Assembly: GCA_031556065.1 (NCBI GenBank)
Contig: JAVBTR010000102.1
Coordinates: forward strand, 1-19,832
Origin: JAVBTR01 sp031556065
GTDB lineage: Bacteria; Bacillota; Clostridia; Christensenellales; Aristaeellaceae
Reading direction: 5' to 3'
DNA length: 19,832 nt
Positions 5,301 to 12,716 of the stretch are shown piece after piece. A program made the translations under genes and the position numbers. The notes below the pieces were generated by a model. It did no database searches. It was not told the DNA's origin and saw only the letters and a program-made list of their open reading frames with translations. How positions within the stretch are numbered: position 1 is the stretch's first letter; every line of letters begins with the position of its first letter.

Positions 5301-5314
5301 GCTTTCAAATCAAG
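5301..5314 (+). repeat. Orphan ribozyme-flank repeat after the last ORF
   Basis: GCTTTCAAATCAAG is identical to the 3' flank of ribozyme 2 (4460-4473) and also matches the TTT(C/G)AAATCAA start of the 5' flanks. No CUGANGA core or partner heptamer follows. It marks the position, right after a stop codon, where a fifth hammerhead would be expected, so it is probably a deletion remnant or a module boundary. Confidence 0.6.
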
Positions 5315-5346
5315 TGCCCAATAGTATCACGCCTTTCCTTCGCATG

Positions 5347-5393
5347 AAAAAGGCCCTTGCACTACTATGTGTGCAAAGGCTCTTTTACATTTT
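5347..5393. terminator. Bidirectional intrinsic terminator between converging transcripts
   Basis: GCCCTTGCAC (5353-5362) pairs with GTGCAAAGGC (5371-5380) around an 8-nt loop, with one internal wobble in the minus-strand RNA. On the minus strand it is followed by CTTTTT; on the plus strand by TCTTTTACATTTTT. It separates the plus-strand ribozyme module from the minus-strand DUF1492 operon that ends at 5430. Confidence 0.85.
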
Positions 5394-5429
5394 TCGCAGT
5401 ATAACAATAACACAGGTGGCAACTCCCGT

Positions 5430-5855
5430 TCAATAGCATTTACTCCCACTTTTTGGAATTTGCACGTTTTTAAGCGCAATTCCGTGCAAACGATATACTG
5501 TCGTGGAACTAAGCTTCATCAACTTCATGATTTCATCCCATGGTTTGTTACAGAAATACCGAAACTCCAAAATCATTTGCTGATCATAGTCGTCCAAGGC
5601 ATTAATGCTTTCCAAAGCTTCCCGCTTCGTATCGATGAGCCTATCGATATCGTCGGTGATTTCATCTTCTAAATCAATTAGCTTTGCTACCGACGCTTCC
5701 AATTGTTGCAGGTTGGCCGAATCGTTCCTGGGCATATCACTGATGACCGCTGAGACCTTGGTTGCCTGAGCTTTCAAATTATCCAGTTGTTCAAGCTTTG
5801 CATCAATGCGTTTATCCAACAAGGGGATTTGGGAAAAGTATTCTTTAGCCGTCAT
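5430..5855 (-). CDS. DUF1492-family phage regulator (sigma region 4-like HTH)
   Basis: This 141-aa protein has a long helical, probably coiled-coil first two thirds (KRIDAKLEQLDNLKAQATKV, then DEITDDIDRLIDTKREALES). A compact C-terminal helix-turn-helix follows at about residues 100-133 (FCNKPWDEIMKLMKLSSTTVYRLH). The pattern '...LRYF..K.W.eI...M..S..tvyrlH..AL' is that of DUF1492 proteins, related to ArpU/RinA-type late regulators and to sigma-70 region 4. Such proteins are thought to switch on late phage genes; that role is from family knowledge. Its ATG overlaps the stop of the preceding gene by 4 nt (ATGA), so they are translationally coupled. It is the last gene before the terminator at 5347-5393. 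Confidence 0.8.
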   Translation of the reverse strand: MTAKEYFSQIPLLDKRIDAKLEQLDNLKAQATKVSAVISDMPRNDSANLQQLEASVAKLIDLEDEITDDIDRLIDTKREALESINALDDYDQQMILEFRYFCNKPWDEIMKLMKLSSTTVYRLHGIALKNVQIPKSGSKCY

Positions 5856-6079
5856 TTTAGTTCCACCTTCCAGGGCATTGTACCGCCCATGTATTTTCCT
5901 GCTATGTATTGCTGCTCAAGCTTATCCAAGCTCCGAAGCCGGGCATTGCTCTCCTGCTGTTTTTGAATCAAACCCGCTTCCGTTTTGTAAAAAGGGCAAC
6001 ATAAATACCCCTGGCATCGGGGCACCGCCAGCGCATGGCATTTGCCTTGACCGTAGGCTGCGAAACATTTATCACTCAT
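5852..6079 (-). CDS. Small Cys-rich phage protein (75 aa)
   Basis: I chose ATG 6079 (MSDKCFAAYGQGKCHAL), which has GGGAGGTGG upstream, over the longer frame from 6106. Cysteines at positions 5, 14, 22, 27 and 28, arranged as C-x8-C...C-x4-CC, with a nearby His suggest a structural zinc site, in a 'CHAL..P.CQGYLCCPFYKT' pattern I associate with small proteins beside DUF1492 in Firmicutes phages. The C-terminal half is helical (EAGLIQKQQESNARLRSLD). Function is unknown. It overlaps both neighbours by a few bases, so it is clearly part of this operon. Confidence 0.7.
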   Translation of the reverse strand: MSDKCFAAYGQGKCHALAVPRCQGYLCCPFYKTEAGLIQKQQESNARLRSLDKLEQQYIAGKYMGGTMPWKVELK

Positions 6080-6422
6080 GGCGAGCCACCTCCCGGCAAT
6101 CTCCATCGAAATATACGATGGACTTTTTCCCTTTGACCGCTGCGGCTATTTCATAACTCATGCCCAATGTGGGATCACCAAAAGCCCATAGTTCATCGCA
6201 GAGCATTAACATCTCCAAACCCATGCACAGCCCTGCATCCCGTTCCAGGGGTTCTGAATCATTCAGAAACTGGGTGAACAGCAAATGCGGGGCAAAAGGA
6301 ATGCCGCCCTGTTCAAAAACAAAGCGGCAATAGGCTCTCGCATTTTTTACGTTGGCTTCCACATCCCCACGATAGGGGGAACACACAAAGATTAAGGATC
6401 TATTCTTTTCCATTGTTTTCAT
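6072..6422 (-). CDS. DUF4406/nucleoside 2-deoxyribosyltransferase-like protein
   Basis: A 116-aa protein beginning with a beta strand and the SPYRGD motif at residues 15-20, followed by a helix (NVKNARAYCRFVF). It then has PHLLFTQFLND at about 45-55, an LCDELWAFGD strand at about 74-83 and a final S-Y-E motif (E91). This is the layout of the DUF4406/DUF7768 group, related to nucleoside 2-deoxyribosyltransferases, in which the SPYRG loop binds a nucleotide. Phage members may act on nucleotides or nucleotide-based signals, but the substrate is not known. The start at 6422 follows GAGG; ATG 6413 is also possible. It overlaps VRR-NUC upstream and the Cys-rich gene downstream. Confidence 0.75.
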   Translation of the reverse strand: MKTMEKNRSLIFVCSPYRGDVEANVKNARAYCRFVFEQGGIPFAPHLLFTQFLNDSEPLERDAGLCMGLEMLMLCDELWAFGDPTLGMSYEIAAAVKGKKSIVYFDGDCREVARHE

Positions 6423-6723
6423 TCCTCACTTTTAAGTTATTGTCCACCTGCTGTATCATAGCCCGCACATCATCCACACTCCCCACCCGGCCAGCAATGC
6501 CGCCGGCATAGATTATCTTTGAAATCGCGCGGCGTTGCAATTCGCTTAGCCTCCCATTGGGGAGCTTGGCCTCAAAGCCCAGGAATCGGCCTTTATAGCA
6601 GCAGATGATATCTGGTATGCCTGCCATACCGTAAGGCCCGCCGTGCTCCTTAAAGAAAAAAGCATCGCCTCCAAGCGATGCAAGGTACTTTTTAATTGCG
6701 TCTACCAGATCACGCTCTAGCAT
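6400..6723 (-). CDS. VRR-NUC domain nuclease
   Basis: A 107-aa single-domain PD-(D/E)XK nuclease. The catalytic elements are visible: E3 in the first helix, the GIPD motif at residues 35-38 (D38), EAK at 51-53, and Q63 in the following helix. Stand-alone VRR-NUC proteins are common in phage replication modules and act as structure-specific or resolvase-like nucleases on branched DNA. Its start overlaps the end of the SNF2 helicase by 7 nt, a very frequent pairing in Firmicutes phages, suggesting the two are made together and may work on the same DNA intermediates. Length is normal for the family and no key residue is missing. Confidence 0.93.
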   Translation of the reverse strand: MLERDLVDAIKKYLASLGGDAFFFKEHGGPYGMAGIPDIICCYKGRFLGFEAKLPNGRLSELQRRAISKIIYAGGIAGRVGSVDDVRAMIQQVDNNLKVRNENNGKE

Positions 6724-8129
6724 TTTTTTGCCTCCCCTATCCTTGCTTTCACTGCTGCCATGAGGGCGTTCTGCCCGGCAGCCTTATCCTTAAGGGCTTT
6801 CATAACCATTTCATCCATGGTCCCCTTGGTCACCAAATGGTGGAGCACCACCGTTTCTGTTTGCCCCTGCCGCCATAACCGGGCGTTGGCCTGCTCGTAC
6901 AGCTCTAGGCTCCAGTTCAAGCCAAACCAGATGATCGTCGCTCCCCCATGCTGAAGGTTCAGGCCATGGGCCGTTGATGCAGGCTGGGTAACCGCCACAG
7001 GGATACGGCCTTCATTCCAGTCCAGCATATCCTGGGAGGTTTTCAGTTCACGGACACCACAGGGCTGATCAGCATTATACTTACCGAACCGCTCCTGAAT
7101 CCTTTGGAGATCGTGCTTGAAGGTGTACATCACAAGAACAGGCTTACCATTGGCGGCTTCGATCAGCTCTTCCAAGGCTTCCAGCTTACGGTCATGAACA
7201 ATGCGGACTCCATGAAATTCATCATAGACAGCCCCATTGGCCAACTGCAAAAGCTTACCAGCCAGTGTAGCAGCGTTCACAGCCAAGACATCGCCGTCTA
7301 CGTAGGGCAGCAGCATGTCCCTTTCCATTTGCTTGTACATCTTTTCTTCCCTGGGGGACATGATGACCTCCACAATATTATCCACCCGCTCCGGCATTTT
7401 CAAATGATCCGCAGCCCGCATTGAAACACAGATATCCGATAGCCGCTTATATATCTCCTCCTCTGCTCCGGGTTTTAGTTCCCTCTTGTATGGCAACCAG
7501 CTATTGGGCACCGTGAAAAACATATCCAAGTAGCTGTGCATAGTACGCCCCAGGCGTTGGCCCTTATCCAGCAGGAATATCTGCGGCCAAACATCCTCTA
7601 ACCCGTTGGGAGCTGGGGTGCCTGTGAGGCCAACCACTCTGGAGAACTGGCTGATTACCTTTTTCAACGCCATGAACCGTTTCGCATGGCCATTCTTAAA
7701 AGACGAAAGCTCATCGATCACCAGCATATCAAAAGGGAGCCGCCTGCCAGCATAATGCTTGACCAACCACTCCACATTTTCACGATTGATGGTATACATT
7801 TCAGCTTTCCGCGACAATGCTATGATCCGCTCCTTGGGCGTACCGATCACCCTCTCCATACGCAGCCCTTTCAAATGGGCCCACTTTTGAAGCTCTGAAA
7901 TCCATGTATCCCTGGCTACCCTTAAAGGCGCAATAATCAAAACACGGCTGACTTCGAAGCTGTCATACAACAGATGCGAAATCGCCGTGAGTGTGATGGC
8001 TGTTTTGCCGAGGCCCATGTCCAAGAAGATGCCACAGTTCGGATGCTTTTCAATAAAGTCCACACAAAACTGCTGATACCCATGAAGCCTTGTTTCATCC
8101 AACAAGGTATCATCCCTTATTTCGTTCAT
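6717..8129 (-). CDS. SNF2-family DEAD/DEAH-box DNA helicase
   Basis: A 470-aa two-domain helicase. The motifs I can see are Walker A DMGLGKT (37-43), Ia (LIIAPLRVARDTW), II as DELS at 139-142, and III as LTGTPAPNG (168-176). The second RecA domain carries VLVMYTFKHDL, the QPASTAHGLNLQ segment and motif VI with QANARLWRQGQ. The family uses ATP to translocate on double-stranded DNA and remodel it or strip protein from it; phage members belong to the replication or recombination set. The start ATG 8129 follows GGAAAGG. It is the first gene after the gap that separates it from VapE, and overlaps VRR-NUC downstream. Confidence 0.95.
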   Translation of the reverse strand: MNEIRDDTLLDETRLHGYQQFCVDFIEKHPNCGIFLDMGLGKTAITLTAISHLLYDSFEVSRVLIIAPLRVARDTWISELQKWAHLKGLRMERVIGTPKERIIALSRKAEMYTINRENVEWLVKHYAGRRLPFDMLVIDELSSFKNGHAKRFMALKKVISQFSRVVGLTGTPAPNGLEDVWPQIFLLDKGQRLGRTMHSYLDMFFTVPNSWLPYKRELKPGAEEEIYKRLSDICVSMRAADHLKMPERVDNIVEVIMSPREEKMYKQMERDMLLPYVDGDVLAVNAATLAGKLLQLANGAVYDEFHGVRIVHDRKLEALEELIEAANGKPVLVMYTFKHDLQRIQERFGKYNADQPCGVRELKTSQDMLDWNEGRIPVAVTQPASTAHGLNLQHGGATIIWFGLNWSLELYEQANARLWRQGQTETVVLHHLVTKGTMDEMVMKALKDKAAGQNALMAAVKARIGEAKKC

Positions 8130-8307
8130 TCACTTTTCCTTTCCAACAATGCTTTAAATTCATTTTTCCCCTCACACAACGCTTGCTGTATCCTGTTTTC
8201 CTTCCGTATTTTCTTATAGTAGTTATTTGCGGCAGCACCAGATAGCCTCGGTGGCGGCAGCCCATGTGATTTCTTACAAAGCTTGCTTCTTCCGAGGCTA
8301 TCTGCAT
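8110..8307 (-). CDS. Doubtful small basic ORF before the helicase (65 aa)
   Basis: This frame starts at ATG 8307 and ends 20 bp inside the helicase start. It is strongly basic (RHRGYLVLPQITTIRKYGRK, then TGYSKRCVRGKMN) and could be a small nucleic-acid-binding protein coupled to the helicase. Against it, the ribosome binding site is weak (AGGG six bases before the ATG). The first third of the frame is also made of a perfect inverted repeat (8239-8304), so it may simply be open by chance. I recognise no family. Confidence 0.3.
   Translation of the reverse strand: MQIASEEASFVRNHMGCRHRGYLVLPQITTIRKYGRKTGYSKRCVRGKMNLKHCWKGKVNERNKG
8239..8304. repeat. Perfect 13-bp inverted repeat with a 40-nt centre
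   Basis: CAGATAGCCTCGG (8239-8251) and CCGAGGCTATCTG (8292-8304) are exact inverse complements. No T-run follows on either strand, so a simple terminator is unlikely. It could be a protein-binding or recombination site, or a large stem-loop in the helicase leader. The word CGGCAGC also appears twice close by, at about 8230 and 8255. Confidence 0.7.
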
Positions 8308-8352
8308 TTCAACCCTATTCTGTTTTCAGACAGACTTGACTCACTGAAACCT

Positions 8353-8588
8353 GTTACTCTCGTGCGCGCGCATGTGCCTATACGGATATTGCGATATTTA
8401 CCTTCTTATATATACATTATTCTACATAAAAGAAATAATCGTAACATAGTAACAAAAACGCTGCACTCATTGCGGTTGCTCACTTCGGTGCATTTACCAG
8501 AAATCGTTACCATCTGCATCAAAACCGTAACTCAACATTAGCAAAAGTTACTTGTTATCAATTTTGATGGCTTTTAAGGTGAGGTAAC
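8353..8588. promoter_or_regulatory. AT-rich non-coding region with seven GTTAC/GTAAC words (operator or origin candidate)
   Basis: Between VapE (ends 8704) and the helicase (starts 8129) no confident gene is visible. GTTAC or its complement occurs at 8353, 8441, 8449, 8506, 8527, 8547 and 8584, seven times in 236 bp, where random sequence would give less than one. On the minus strand the pair at 8441 and 8449 forms GTTACTATGTTAC just upstream of TAGAAT, a possible -10 box with TGTTAC at -35 (16-bp spacing). This could be a repressor-controlled promoter for the helicase operon. Repeats in AT-rich DNA beside primase and helicase genes would also suit a replication origin. Confidence 0.4.
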
Positions 8589-8703
8589 TTTGGCGTGGTA
8601 CCACGGTAAATACCCTATTAGACAATGCATTAGCTTCTGGATACTGCATTTGATGTCGTGTTAAATATGGCAGTAGATACGGAATGCCGCATTAAACACC
8701 ACA

Positions 8704-11106
8704 TTAGATTCGATCAAAACAGCGTTGCACACCATAGATGGGAAGCCTCCGGCACCCTCCAGAGTTGGTTTTTGACCGTTCCCAGCCGCCAATGCGAATG
8801 AGCAGACTGAAGATTTCATTGGTGTCTGAACGGCGAATAGAGCTGGCCTCCCTGCCAAAGCACTCGCACCAAACTTCTAATGCGCATACTGATCGCCGCT
8901 TGACTGTGCCTGTTCGATTACCGCCGATGAAAGTATCCCCTCGTATAAATCCACGGCGCTCGCTTAAGTCCATCGTATCCCAATCATCCGGCAGTAGCTT
9001 CTCCAAATACTCCCTTACGAGGCCTTCCCGATCATCCGCTTCCATGGCTTCACGCTGTTCAGTCTCCGCAAGATTAGATAGATTGCCTTCTAAAAACAGC
9101 AATTCACCGGCCTTCAAATAAACCGTGGCTTCTGCCCATATCTGATAGACTTCCTCTTGCACCAACTGCCACGATTGTTTTCTTCCGCCGCCCGGTGTGC
9201 GTACAGGCCAGAATCTACGGTTGCCCGTGGTATCCCGGAGATAGCCGCGTTCTTCATTGGTAGTGCCAAAGAAAACACACTGCCGCAAATGAGATATCGC
9301 CCGCTTCCCAAAGGCCGCGCGGTATATATCATTCTGCCGTGATATAAAGGAGCGAAGTGTCTCCACCTCTGCTTTGCGCAGCCCAGCCAATTCACCGATC
9401 TCCAAGATCCAGAAACCCTGTAACTTTTCGGCAGCCGTCTTATCCTTCGTATCGGAAAGGTTCATGCTGTCTGAAAACCACTCCCCTCCCAGCTTTGCGA
9501 TCAAGGTGCTTTTGCCAATACCCTGGGGGCCGTTGAGCACCAGCATGGAGTCGAACTTGATACCCGGTTGAAGCACACGCGCTAAGGCAGCGCACAGGGT
9601 TTTGCGTGTGACAGCGCGAACATAGGTGTTATCCGGTGCGCCTAAATAGTCGATGAGCAAGGTATCCACGCGAAGAACATGGTCCCATTCGGGCAATGAT
9701 CTTATAAAATCCCTGATAGGGTGATAAGATCGGTCATCCGCTACCCTGCTTACGGCAATCTCAAAGTTTCGGGCTGAGAAGGTGCCATAATGCGCGTCAA
9801 TATAACTGATCAGCTGCGCGTCATCCGCATCCCGCCAGAATTTTGAAGGGTGCCGCCATGGCACCGGGGCAACATCATCCTGTATCTCCATGCCATCGCT
9901 TAGCTGATTGAAGGCAATACCCTTCAAATTCGGATCGTGCCGTAGGATCAGCGTAAGATTCGACAGCGTGTTTTTTACCATGCCAGCCTTGTCGTATTCC
10001 AGCTTCTGCTGCCAGTTTTCATCTTCTTCCGGGACATCTGTGAACTCAGTTTTAGCCTGCTGTAAGCGCTCTTCCGCAAGTACTCGCTTGGTTTCTTCAT
10101 CCTTGCTGGCATACTCACGCATAAGGGAAAGGCTATGTGCTGAGTCTTTAATTGCCTCACCATTAGGAGCAATGCCAGTGGGAGGATACAGGTGGAGGCG
10201 TACCAGATCAAAGGCGTTGCACAGCTTACCCGATGCCGGGTCGGTTGCGTGATGGGAGAAAGCATACTTGTCATCGTATACCACCAGACCGCCGGTGGTG
10301 CTGCCGCCGATGAAAGTGTATCGATCATCTAAAACGGTGGAGGTATAGCTGGCTGAGAGGATATTTTCCAACACATCCGTTATGCTATGGGCACGGCAGA
10401 ATGCGCCAATGATTCCTGGTTTGGCAAGTGGGTCCTCCTGCTTAGATGCTGTAGAGCGCATTCGTTCTTCCAAGGGTATTGTGGTTGGCCAGAGGGAAGC
10501 ATCTCGCCAGTCAGCGTAGGTTGCCAGTACAGTATCGGGATTCAGAAGCGGATCATCCGCGTACTGGAAAACGAACTCCCCATCTTCCGGTGTGCTGGGC
10601 CAATACATCAATCGGCTAGGTTCAAAAGTAGTAGGATCAAATCGGGACAATGTTAGATCAGCCGCCACTCTACGGGAAATGGCTGCGTATTCATCGGGCG
10701 TCACCGTTCTGGAAAGCGGGATGATCAGCCGCAATCGCATCTTTTTCGGGGTGTGGCTGTGGGTGGAATACAGAGCATAGGCGTTGATGAAGGTCTGATT
10801 TAGGTCATCAAAAAGCCCTTCGTCTGCGCTATCGATATCCAGGCAGAGCAAGCAGCGGTTAACAACGCTGGCGTTATTACGTCTGCCATTTTTAAGATAC
10901 CCGCCTACGAAGCCCCCTACATCCTTGATATTGTCCTTATCTGCCTTGTTCATAGCTGTGTATTCCTGGACGGTTTCTCTTGTGCGGGTAGTGATAGCCA
11001 GCTTGTCCAGAAACTCGCTCCACTGGATCTCTTTGTTCTGCCAGTTGGTCGCCATCCGGCTGTTGCCAAAGGCTATCAGTAGTTTTTTATCGTGTTTTGT
11101 TTTCAT
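8704..11106 (-). CDS. VapE-type primase-helicase (AEP primase-like N terminus plus virulence-associated E ATPase)
   Basis: An 800-aa protein starting at ATG 11106 behind GGAGG. The N-terminal third looks like an archaeo-eukaryotic primase-polymerase domain: CLDIDS with D90 and D92 as the metal-binding pair, YSTHSHTPKKMRLRLIIPL at about 113-131, and FEPSRLMYWPS at about 161-171. The C-terminal half is the virulence-associated E superfamily 3-like ATPase with Walker A GPQGIGKST (526-534), the later segment LEIGELAGLRKAEVE and the arginine-rich RDTTGNRRFWP. Such proteins prime and unwind phage DNA at replication start. Despite the name, virulence is not implied. It is full length with no frameshift. 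It is followed downstream by the GTTAC-rich gap and is divergent from the AAA/DUF4143 gene. Confidence 0.93.
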   Translation of the reverse strand: MKTKHDKKLLIAFGNSRMATNWQNKEIQWSEFLDKLAITTRTRETVQEYTAMNKADKDNIKDVGGFVGGYLKNGRRNNASVVNRCLLCLDIDSADEGLFDDLNQTFINAYALYSTHSHTPKKMRLRLIIPLSRTVTPDEYAAISRRVAADLTLSRFDPTTFEPSRLMYWPSTPEDGEFVFQYADDPLLNPDTVLATYADWRDASLWPTTIPLEERMRSTASKQEDPLAKPGIIGAFCRAHSITDVLENILSASYTSTVLDDRYTFIGGSTTGGLVVYDDKYAFSHHATDPASGKLCNAFDLVRLHLYPPTGIAPNGEAIKDSAHSLSLMREYASKDEETKRVLAEERLQQAKTEFTDVPEEDENWQQKLEYDKAGMVKNTLSNLTLILRHDPNLKGIAFNQLSDGMEIQDDVAPVPWRHPSKFWRDADDAQLISYIDAHYGTFSARNFEIAVSRVADDRSYHPIRDFIRSLPEWDHVLRVDTLLIDYLGAPDNTYVRAVTRKTLCAALARVLQPGIKFDSMLVLNGPQGIGKSTLIAKLGGEWFSDSMNLSDTKDKTAAEKLQGFWILEIGELAGLRKAEVETLRSFISRQNDIYRAAFGKRAISHLRQCVFFGTTNEERGYLRDTTGNRRFWPVRTPGGGRKQSWQLVQEEVYQIWAEATVYLKAGELLFLEGNLSNLAETEQREAMEADDREGLVREYLEKLLPDDWDTMDLSERRGFIRGDTFIGGNRTGTVKRRSVCALEVWCECFGREASSIRRSDTNEIFSLLIRIGGWERSKTNSGGCRRLPIYGVQRCFDRI

Positions 11107-11164
11107 GTTCGTGCCTCCTTAAATTAAAAACACACACTCATTTAAAGTAGTTTTTCATTCTCGA

Positions 11165-11193
11165 TTGATAAAACTTTCGTTTTATGGTAAGCT
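11165..11193 (+). promoter_or_regulatory. Promoter and operator candidate for the AAA/DUF4143 gene
   Basis: TTGATA (11165-11170) and TAAGCT (11188-11193) are 17 bp apart, with TG one base before the -10 giving an extended -10. A perfect dyad, ATAAAAC (11168-11174) and GTTTTAT (11179-11185), fills the spacer and could bind a repressor. The -10 match itself is weak. Confidence 0.4.
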
Positions 11194-11214
11194 AATGCAA
11201 AGGGAGATGATTTC

Positions 11215-12399
11215 GTGATAGAACGTAAAGAATACCTTGAGCAGCTACGCAAATGGAAAGCCTGCAAGGTGATCAAGATCATTACCGGGGTTAGGCGGTG
11301 CGGTAAGTCTACGCTTTTGAACCTCTATCAAAAAGAGTTGATAGAAAGCGGCGTTCCAAGTTCCTGCTGCATTTCTATCAATTTCGAGGATATTCATTTT
11401 GAAGCATTGACGGAATACCACGCTCTTTACGAGCACCTATTGGCCCGACTGATACCCGATCAGATGAATTACATCTTTTTGGATGAGATCCAGCAAGTGC
11501 CCGATTTTCAAAAAGCCGTGGATAGCTTGTTCCTAAAAGATAACGTGGATATATACCTTACCGGCTCAAACGCACATATGCTCTCCGGCGAATTGGCAAC
11601 GCTTCTTTCCGGGCGGTATGTGGAAGTTTCTATGCTCCCCCTTTCTTTTCGTGAGTATTTCGAGATAACCGGCGGCGATAAGCGAGATGCCTTCACAGCC
11701 TTTTACCGCAATGGCGGTTTTCCCTACGCCTCCACCCTTACAGATGCAGCAACCTGGCGGGATTACTTACAGGGCATTTACTCAACTGTTCTTTTGAAAG
11801 ACATCGTTGAACGCAAGCGCGTAACCGATGTCCCCTTGCTAGAAAGTATCATTCGCTACCTTGCCGATAACATCGGCAACACCGTTTCGGTTAAAAAGAT
11901 CGCTGACAGCTTAACCAGCGATGGTCGCAAAACAACCGTCAATACCGTAGATAGTTATGTGCAAGCGTTAAAAGATGCCTTTATTCTTTATGAGGCTAAT
12001 CGGTATGATATCAAAGGCAAACAGCATCTGCGCTCACTTGAAAAATACTATTTGGTTGACGTTGGCTTTCGAAGCCTGCTTCTAGGTGAAAGAACCCGTG
12101 ATATCGGCAGGGTTCTTGAAAACATTGTATACCTGGAGCTGCTTCGCAAAGGCTATCGAGTTACCATTGGAAAACTAGATGCTTTAGAAGTGGATTTCGT
12201 TGCCGAGCGAGGAGACGACCGCATTTATTATCAAGTGGCGGCCAGCATCATGGACGATAATACTTATGCCCGTGAATTTGCTCCCTTAAAAAAGATCCCT
12301 GACCATTTTCCGAAATTTGTTCTTACAATGGACGATCTTCCAATGGGAGAGGATGGCATCAAGCAGGTCAATATCATTGATTTTTTGCTGAGCATATAA
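11215..12399 (+). CDS. AAA ATPase with C-terminal DUF4143 domain
   Basis: A 394-aa protein starting at GTG 11215 behind AAAGGGAG. The AAA_14 domain has Walker A GVRRCGKST (25-33), Walker B YIFLDE (86-91), LTGSNA (115-120) and the PLSFREY motif (142-148). A winged-helix-like middle part follows (NTVSVKKIADSLTSDGRKT). The DUF4143 region at about residues 285-350 has LENIVYLELLRKGY and the EVDFVA...YYQV pair, resembling a PD-(D/E)XK nuclease fold. This family is widespread in bacterial chromosomes and its role is unsettled. It runs opposite to the phage operon, with its own promoter-like sequence and terminator, so it looks like an added cargo gene (moron) and not a replication protein. Confidence 0.92.
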   Translation: MIERKEYLEQLRKWKACKVIKIITGVRRCGKSTLLNLYQKELIESGVPSSCCISINFEDIHFEALTEYHALYEHLLARLIPDQMNYIFLDEIQQVPDFQKAVDSLFLKDNVDIYLTGSNAHMLSGELATLLSGRYVEVSMLPLSFREYFEITGGDKRDAFTAFYRNGGFPYASTLTDAATWRDYLQGIYSTVLLKDIVERKRVTDVPLLESIIRYLADNIGNTVSVKKIADSLTSDGRKTTVNTVDSYVQALKDAFILYEANRYDIKGKQHLRSLEKYYLVDVGFRSLLLGERTRDIGRVLENIVYLELLRKGYRVTIGKLDALEVDFVAERGDDRIYYQVAASIMDDNTYAREFAPLKKIPDHFPKFVLTMDDLPMGEDGIKQVNIIDFLLSI

Positions 12400-12400
12400 T

Positions 12401-12442
12401 AAGGCAAAAAACAGCCCGAAAGCTGCTTTTATTGGCCTTTTT
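12401..12442 (+). terminator. Terminator of the AAA/DUF4143 gene
   Basis: CAGC and GCTG form a small stem around CCGAAA flanked by A and T runs, and an outer pairing AAGGC/GGCCTT ends in a T-run (TTTTT at about 12438-12442). It begins 2 nt after the stop codon and closes this single-gene plus-strand unit. Confidence 0.7.
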
Positions 12443-12458
12443 CTACTGCATCACTCCG

Positions 12459-12716
12459 TTAACCGTCCTCACAATCGCAGCTAATAAGCTGTCCACCACA
12501 AACAGGACAACGCTCCACATCGCAGCCGGGGTGATGATAATGCCCTCTGAGCGCGTTGCAATCGTGGCAGCGGAAATCCAGATCGGTTACCTCCACCATA
12601 TCACCAGGCATACCACAGCATATCCGTTTATAATCCTTACCGGCGATCCTAACCAGTCCAGCAGTGCAACCATCTGCTTTGAACATATCTTGACCGCAGT
12701 GTTCACATGGGGCCAT
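12459..12716 (-). CDS. Cys-rich zinc-binding-type phage protein (85 aa)
   Basis: The start ATG 12716 lies downstream of AGAGGTGG; a GTG at 12725 is a less likely start. It has twelve cysteines, including CxxC pairs at 4-7, 50-53 and 70-73, a CC at 33-34 and a CDC at 80-82, plus an H-Y-H-H cluster at 59-62, so one to three zinc sites are probable. The last part (CDVERCPVCGGQLISCDC) looks like a zinc ribbon. No specific family is recognised; small proteins of this type are common in phage replication blocks and may bind DNA or partner proteins. It overlaps the ribbon-helix-helix gene by 14 nt. Confidence 0.75.
   Translation of the reverse strand: MAPCEHCGQDMFKADGCTAGLVRIAGKDYKRICCGMPGDMVEVTDLDFRCHDCNALRGHYHHPGCDVERCPVCGGQLISCDCEDG

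Noticed and set aside
8227..8541. 104-aa plus-strand frame in the VapE-helicase gap
   Set aside because: No ribosome binding site, opposite to the operon, and made largely of the inverted repeat and AT-rich non-coding sequence.
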